Assembly: GCF_007625075.1 (NCBI RefSeq)
Contig: NZ_QMIE01000001.1
Span: 62,001 to 126,000 of the forward strand
Direction of reading: 5' to 3'
DNA: 64,000 nucleotides
DNA from: Oceanidesulfovibrio indonesiensis
GTDB taxonomy: Bacteria > Desulfobacterota > Desulfovibrionia > Desulfovibrionales > Desulfovibrionaceae
Each line of letters starts with the position of its first letter. Position 1 is the first letter of the stretch. The notes beneath the pieces were generated by a model, which ran no database searches, was not told the origin of the DNA, and worked only from the letters and a program-made list of their open reading frames with translations. The position numbers were made by a program, and so were the translations under genes. Positions 61,630 through 64,000 of this stretch are shown here, in pieces.

Positions 61630-62256
61630 TCAAAAGGGCTTGCCCTGCACGATCATCTCGGCAAGGGTCATGTCCACTTTGGGCAGGGTGCGCGCCTTGG
61701 AGCCGAGAAAGGCCTGCTCGATGGCGGCGAGTTCCCGGTAGAGCGGGGTGCGGTCTATGACGGGGCCGCGCACGTCGGTTCCGGGCACGCAGGGTTCGTC
61801 GGCGGCGAGTTCGCTGAAGCGAGGGCAGCCCGGGTAGTGGACGAACCGGCCGTCCGGGCGATGCAGCACATGGGCCACCCCGTGCAGCCGGCAGATCATG
61901 AGTCTATGCCTGTATATGGAGCACAAGCCGTCCACGTTGACCGGGCACATCACCCGAGGGCGTTCGCCGCGGGCCAGGGCGGCCTGGGTGGCTTCCACGT
62001 TCTCGCGGGCTTTATCCACCACACGTTTTGCCAATGCCGGGTCCGCCTGCTCCAACCCTTCGAGGAAATACGCCCACTCCACGTATGTGTGGTGCTGGAA
62101 ATGGCTTATGCAGCAGTTCTGCGCACAGTCCGCACAGGTGAAACCGAGGGGAGCGGCAGCCTTGTCGTAAGCCGCATCCATCTGGTCGTAGAGAGCCGCG
62201 AGGCGATCGAATATCCTGCGGGTGCGTTGCATTTTTGGGGAGGTGCGTCGAGCCAC
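61630..62256 (-). CDS. YkgJ family cysteine cluster protein
   Basis: 208 residues from a GTG at 62256 with AAGGA 6 nt upstream; this starts just after the shikimate kinase stop (TAG-ac-GTG). The N-terminal cluster CADCAQNCC with following HFQHHTYVEW, and later CPVNVDGLCSIY, MICRLHG and GCP, is the CxxCx(n)CC pattern of the YkgJ/DUF153-like family, thought to bind an iron-sulfur or zinc centre. Function unknown. The next gene upstream is aroK-like. Confidence 0.8.
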   Translation of the reverse strand: MARRTSPKMQRTRRIFDRLAALYDQMDAAYDKAAAPLGFTCADCAQNCCISHFQHHTYVEWAYFLEGLEQADPALAKRVVDKARENVEATQAALARGERPRVMCPVNVDGLCSIYRHRLMICRLHGVAHVLHRPDGRFVHYPGCPRFSELAADEPCVPGTDVRGPVIDRTPLYRELAAIEQAFLGSKARTLPKVDMTLAEMIVQGKPF

Positions 62257-62258
62257 GT

Positions 62259-62801
62259 CTAATCCTTGTTCAACCAGTCGATTATGGCGCCGGTCACAGC
62301 GTCCGGTGTGCGGTCGTCCGTGTCCACAGTGAAATCCGCGGCCTGCTCGTAGAGGGGCTGTCTTTCGGCGTAAAGATCGGCAAAGCTCTGCCCCGGGGCG
62401 ATGGCCAGCCCGCGTTCGCCGCATTGGGCCAGCCGTGTCTCCACGGTCTCCAGCCGGGTGCGCAGGAAAACGAGCGGGCCGAGTTCCTTGAGCCGGGCCA
62501 CGGCCGCAGGTCCATAAATGACGCTGCCGCCAGTGGAGATGATGCAGTGCCGTGCGGAAAGCCCGGCCACGAGCGATTCCTCGGCCTTGAGGAAGCGGTC
62601 TCGTCCGAGCTGTTGGAAGATGCTCTCCAGGTCCGCGCCGAAGTAGGACTCGATAATGCGGTCGGTATCCACATGGCCGAGCCGGAGCGCCACGGCGAGC
62701 TCGCGGCCCACGGTGGATTTGCCGGCCCCGGCCATGCCGATGAGCGTAATGGAGCCTTCGACCGGCAGGTGGGATGGTGGATGTGTGTTGGCCGCCGTCA
62801 T
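62259..62801 (-). CDS. aroK: shikimate kinase
   Basis: 180 residues from ATG 62801; no strong ribosome site, and a TTG at 62840 is in frame. It has the P-loop GMAGAGKS (22-29), DTDRII (D45, D47 region), the shikimate-contact GRDRFLKAEE, a Gly-rich STGGSVIY, and a lid region with RPLYEQAADF. The reaction phosphorylates shikimate to shikimate 3-phosphate in aromatic amino acid synthesis. Other nucleoside-monophosphate-type kinases share these motifs, so specificity is likely but not proved. The stop is adjacent to the YkgJ-family gene. Confidence 0.82.
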   Translation of the reverse strand: MTAANTHPPSHLPVEGSITLIGMAGAGKSTVGRELAVALRLGHVDTDRIIESYFGADLESIFQQLGRDRFLKAEESLVAGLSARHCIISTGGSVIYGPAAVARLKELGPLVFLRTRLETVETRLAQCGERGLAIAPGQSFADLYAERQPLYEQAADFTVDTDDRTPDAVTGAIIDWLNKD

Positions 62802-62872
62802 TGTGGTAGTATTCGTATCCTCTCGGGCAGGGAGGCGCAATGTCCGGCAGAGACGAAAAAGGTCTGCCGGAA

Positions 62873-62908
62873 AGGAAAAAGGCCCGCGCTGGGGCGGGCC
62901 TTTGGAAA
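62873..62908 (-). terminator. intrinsic terminator after rpsI
   Basis: On the minus strand AAAGGCCCGC pairs with GCGGGCCTTT across a short GCGC-containing loop, followed by TTTTTCC. It ends the rplM-rpsI transcript. Confidence 0.8.
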
Positions 62909-62950
62909 CGAGACAGCGTATCGCATCGACCGAAGCCGATGGATGTACGA

Positions 62951-63343
62951 CTACCGCTTGGAGTACTGGAAGCGAGCGCGGGCGCCGCGTTGACCGTACT
63001 TCTTACGCTCTTTCTTGCGGGCGTCGCGGGTCAGATAGCCGGCCCTCTTGAGCTGGGTGCGGAGCTCGGGGTCCACGCTCAGCAGGGCGCGTGCGATGCC
63101 GTGGCGCAGAGCCTCGGCCTGGCCGCTCACGCCGCCGCCGGCGATGTTGGCCTTCACGTCGTACTTGCCGAGCAGGTTGAGCAGGGTCAGGGGCTGCTGA
63201 ATTACCTGCTGCAGGGATGCACGGGGGAAGTACTCGTCAAAAGGGCGACCGTTGACGAGAATCCGTCCGGAACCTGCGGTAACACGGGTGCGGGCAACGG
63301 CGTTCTTGCGCCGGCCGGTACCGTAATATTCTTCGGTGCTCAT
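62951..63343 (-). CDS. rpsI: 30S ribosomal protein S9
   Basis: 130 residues. ATG 63343 has GAGGAG 6 nt upstream. It carries the S9 pattern [50 protein letters not shown]-like and the C-terminal [17 protein letters not shown], whose basic tail reaches the decoding P site in the 30S subunit. Cotranscribed with rplM, 16 bp upstream, as in most bacteria. Confidence 0.98.
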   Translation of the reverse strand: MSTEEYYGTGRRKNAVARTRVTAGSGRILVNGRPFDEYFPRASLQQVIQQPLTLLNLLGKYDVKANIAGGGVSGQAEALRHGIARALLSVDPELRTQLKRAGYLTRDARKKERKKYGQRGARARFQYSKR

Positions 63344-63359
63344 GCGCTACTCCTCGGAC

Positions 63360-63788
63360 TTACAGCGAAAGCTGCTGAGGGTTCTGGGCTTCGTGGGGGT
63401 GTTCGGGGCCGGCATACACTTTGAGTTTTTTGAGCATCGCGCGGCCGATCTTGTTCTTGGGCAGCATGCCACGGACGGCGGTCATGATGACGTCCTCGGG
63501 CTTGCGTTCCAGGGTGTCGGCCAGGCTGCGGCTCTTGATGCCGCCCGGGTATCCGCTGTGGCGGTAGTAGAACTTGTCGTTCAACTTGTTGCCGGTAACC
63601 TTGATCTTTTCCGCATTGACCACGACGATGAAATCGCCGTTGTCCATGTGGGGCGCGAACTCGGGCTTGTGCTTGCCCCGGAGGCGCGTGGCGATCTGAG
63701 TGGCGAGCCGGCCGAGAATCTGGTCGGCAGCATCCACGATGTACCAGTCGCGGTTGATATCCTTGGGCGTCGGAGTGAAAGTCTTCAT
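63360..63788 (-). CDS. rplM: 50S ribosomal protein L13
   Basis: 142 residues from ATG 63788, with AAGGAG 7 nt upstream. L13 features include [62 protein letters not shown] and [33 protein letters not shown]. It binds 23S rRNA early in 50S assembly. A strong promoter and a hairpin leader lie upstream. It is followed by rpsI. Confidence 0.98.
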   Translation of the reverse strand: MKTFTPTPKDINRDWYIVDAADQILGRLATQIATRLRGKHKPEFAPHMDNGDFIVVVNAEKIKVTGNKLNDKFYYRHSGYPGGIKSRSLADTLERKPEDVIMTAVRGMLPKNKIGRAMLKKLKVYAGPEHPHEAQNPQQLSL

Positions 63789-63819
63789 GAATCGCCGCTC
63801 CTTCGTGCTCTCATAAGGT

Positions 63820-63835
63820 GGCGCCATTGGGCGCC
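63820..63835 (-). other. hairpin in the rplM leader
   Basis: GGCGCC arms (63820-63825 and 63830-63835) around a 4-nt loop, between the predicted transcript start (about 63886) and the rplM ATG. L13 is known to regulate its own operon in E. coli by binding the leader mRNA; whether that applies here is inference. Confidence 0.35.
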
Positions 63836-63892
63836 CCGGGATGATATAGTTGTGGGGACTGCGCAACGCGCCCCGAAATCGCAAAGACGAAT

Positions 63893-63921
63893 TTGATAGA
63901 GGGTACGGGCCGACCTGTCAA
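63893..63921 (-). promoter_or_regulatory. sigma70 promoter of rplM-rpsI
   Basis: On the minus strand, -35 TTGACA (63921-63916), 17-nt spacer, -10 TATCAA (63898-63893). Perfect -35, good -10; the transcript start is predicted near 63886, leaving a ~98-nt leader. Confidence 0.75.
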
Positions 63922-64000
63922 GGGAAAAACACGAAAAAATGCGACGGCGCCGGATGAGGGCAATCGACCCGGCCGCGACATTGACCCCCAGCCGCGGAAC

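Overview
The window looks like chromosomal DNA of a sulfate-reducing deltaproteobacterium of the Desulfovibrio type. The strongest evidence is a complete qrcABCD operon (22273-27032), which encodes the quinone reductase complex that links periplasmic cytochrome c3 to the menaquinone pool in these organisms. High G+C codon use, many sensory and regulatory genes, two sigma-54 activators and the rplM-rpsI pair fit this. No rRNA, tRNA, CRISPR array, insertion sequence or integrase was seen. All names come from reading motifs by eye; no database was searched.

Layout. 1-8840: tail of an ABC ATPase, a histidine kinase and a phosphotransferase, a MATE exporter with a palindromic operator, a heme oxygenase, an exported sugar-dehydrogenase/CocE-hydrolase pair, and larB. 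8963-15207: a sigma-54 activator with a dead receiver, an aminotransferase, a phosphohexomutase, and hflK-hflC. 15208-18244: a structured gene-free block, a divergent small HTH gene and S24 repressor, and a ClpX-like ATPase split by a frameshift in a run of eight C. 18626-21939: a TPR lipoprotein, an exported unknown, a Gate-domain membrane protein and rfbC. 22174-27096: the qrc operon with a Rex-like site, promoter and terminator. 27404-35121: an AEC carrier, a degenerate EAL-HDOD protein, a GspE/PilB ATPase, a ParA-like ATPase, a PilZ protein and a second MATE exporter. 35266-46681: cell-wall genes, including two MltB-type transglycosylases (one fused to a beta-helix), an M23 peptidase and a DacB-type enzyme, mixed with an Rrf2 regulator and small unknown proteins. 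46687-50344: an apparent envelope operon on the minus strand (HprK-like protein, 3D-domain protein, unknown, small exported protein, nuclease). 50591-54512: a sigma-54 PAS activator, an array of palindromic half-sites, a -24/-12 promoter, a thioredoxin-fold protein without its cysteines, and a REC-PAS-HD-GYP protein. 54596-60143: a glycosyltransferase, a REC-PAS-PAS protein and a chemoreceptor. 60411-63921: metallophosphoesterase, DgkA-like kinase, YkgJ-family protein, shikimate kinase, rpsI and rplM with promoter.

The most promising candidates for undescribed biology are the 52.3-54.5 kb sigma-54 module, the transglycosylase/beta-helix fusion, the C8 frameshift in the ClpX-like gene, and the palindromic repeat family and long inverted repeat in the non-coding block at 15.4-15.7 kb. 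Several start codons were moved from the longest frame on the basis of ribosome binding sites, signal peptides or promoters, as stated in each entry.
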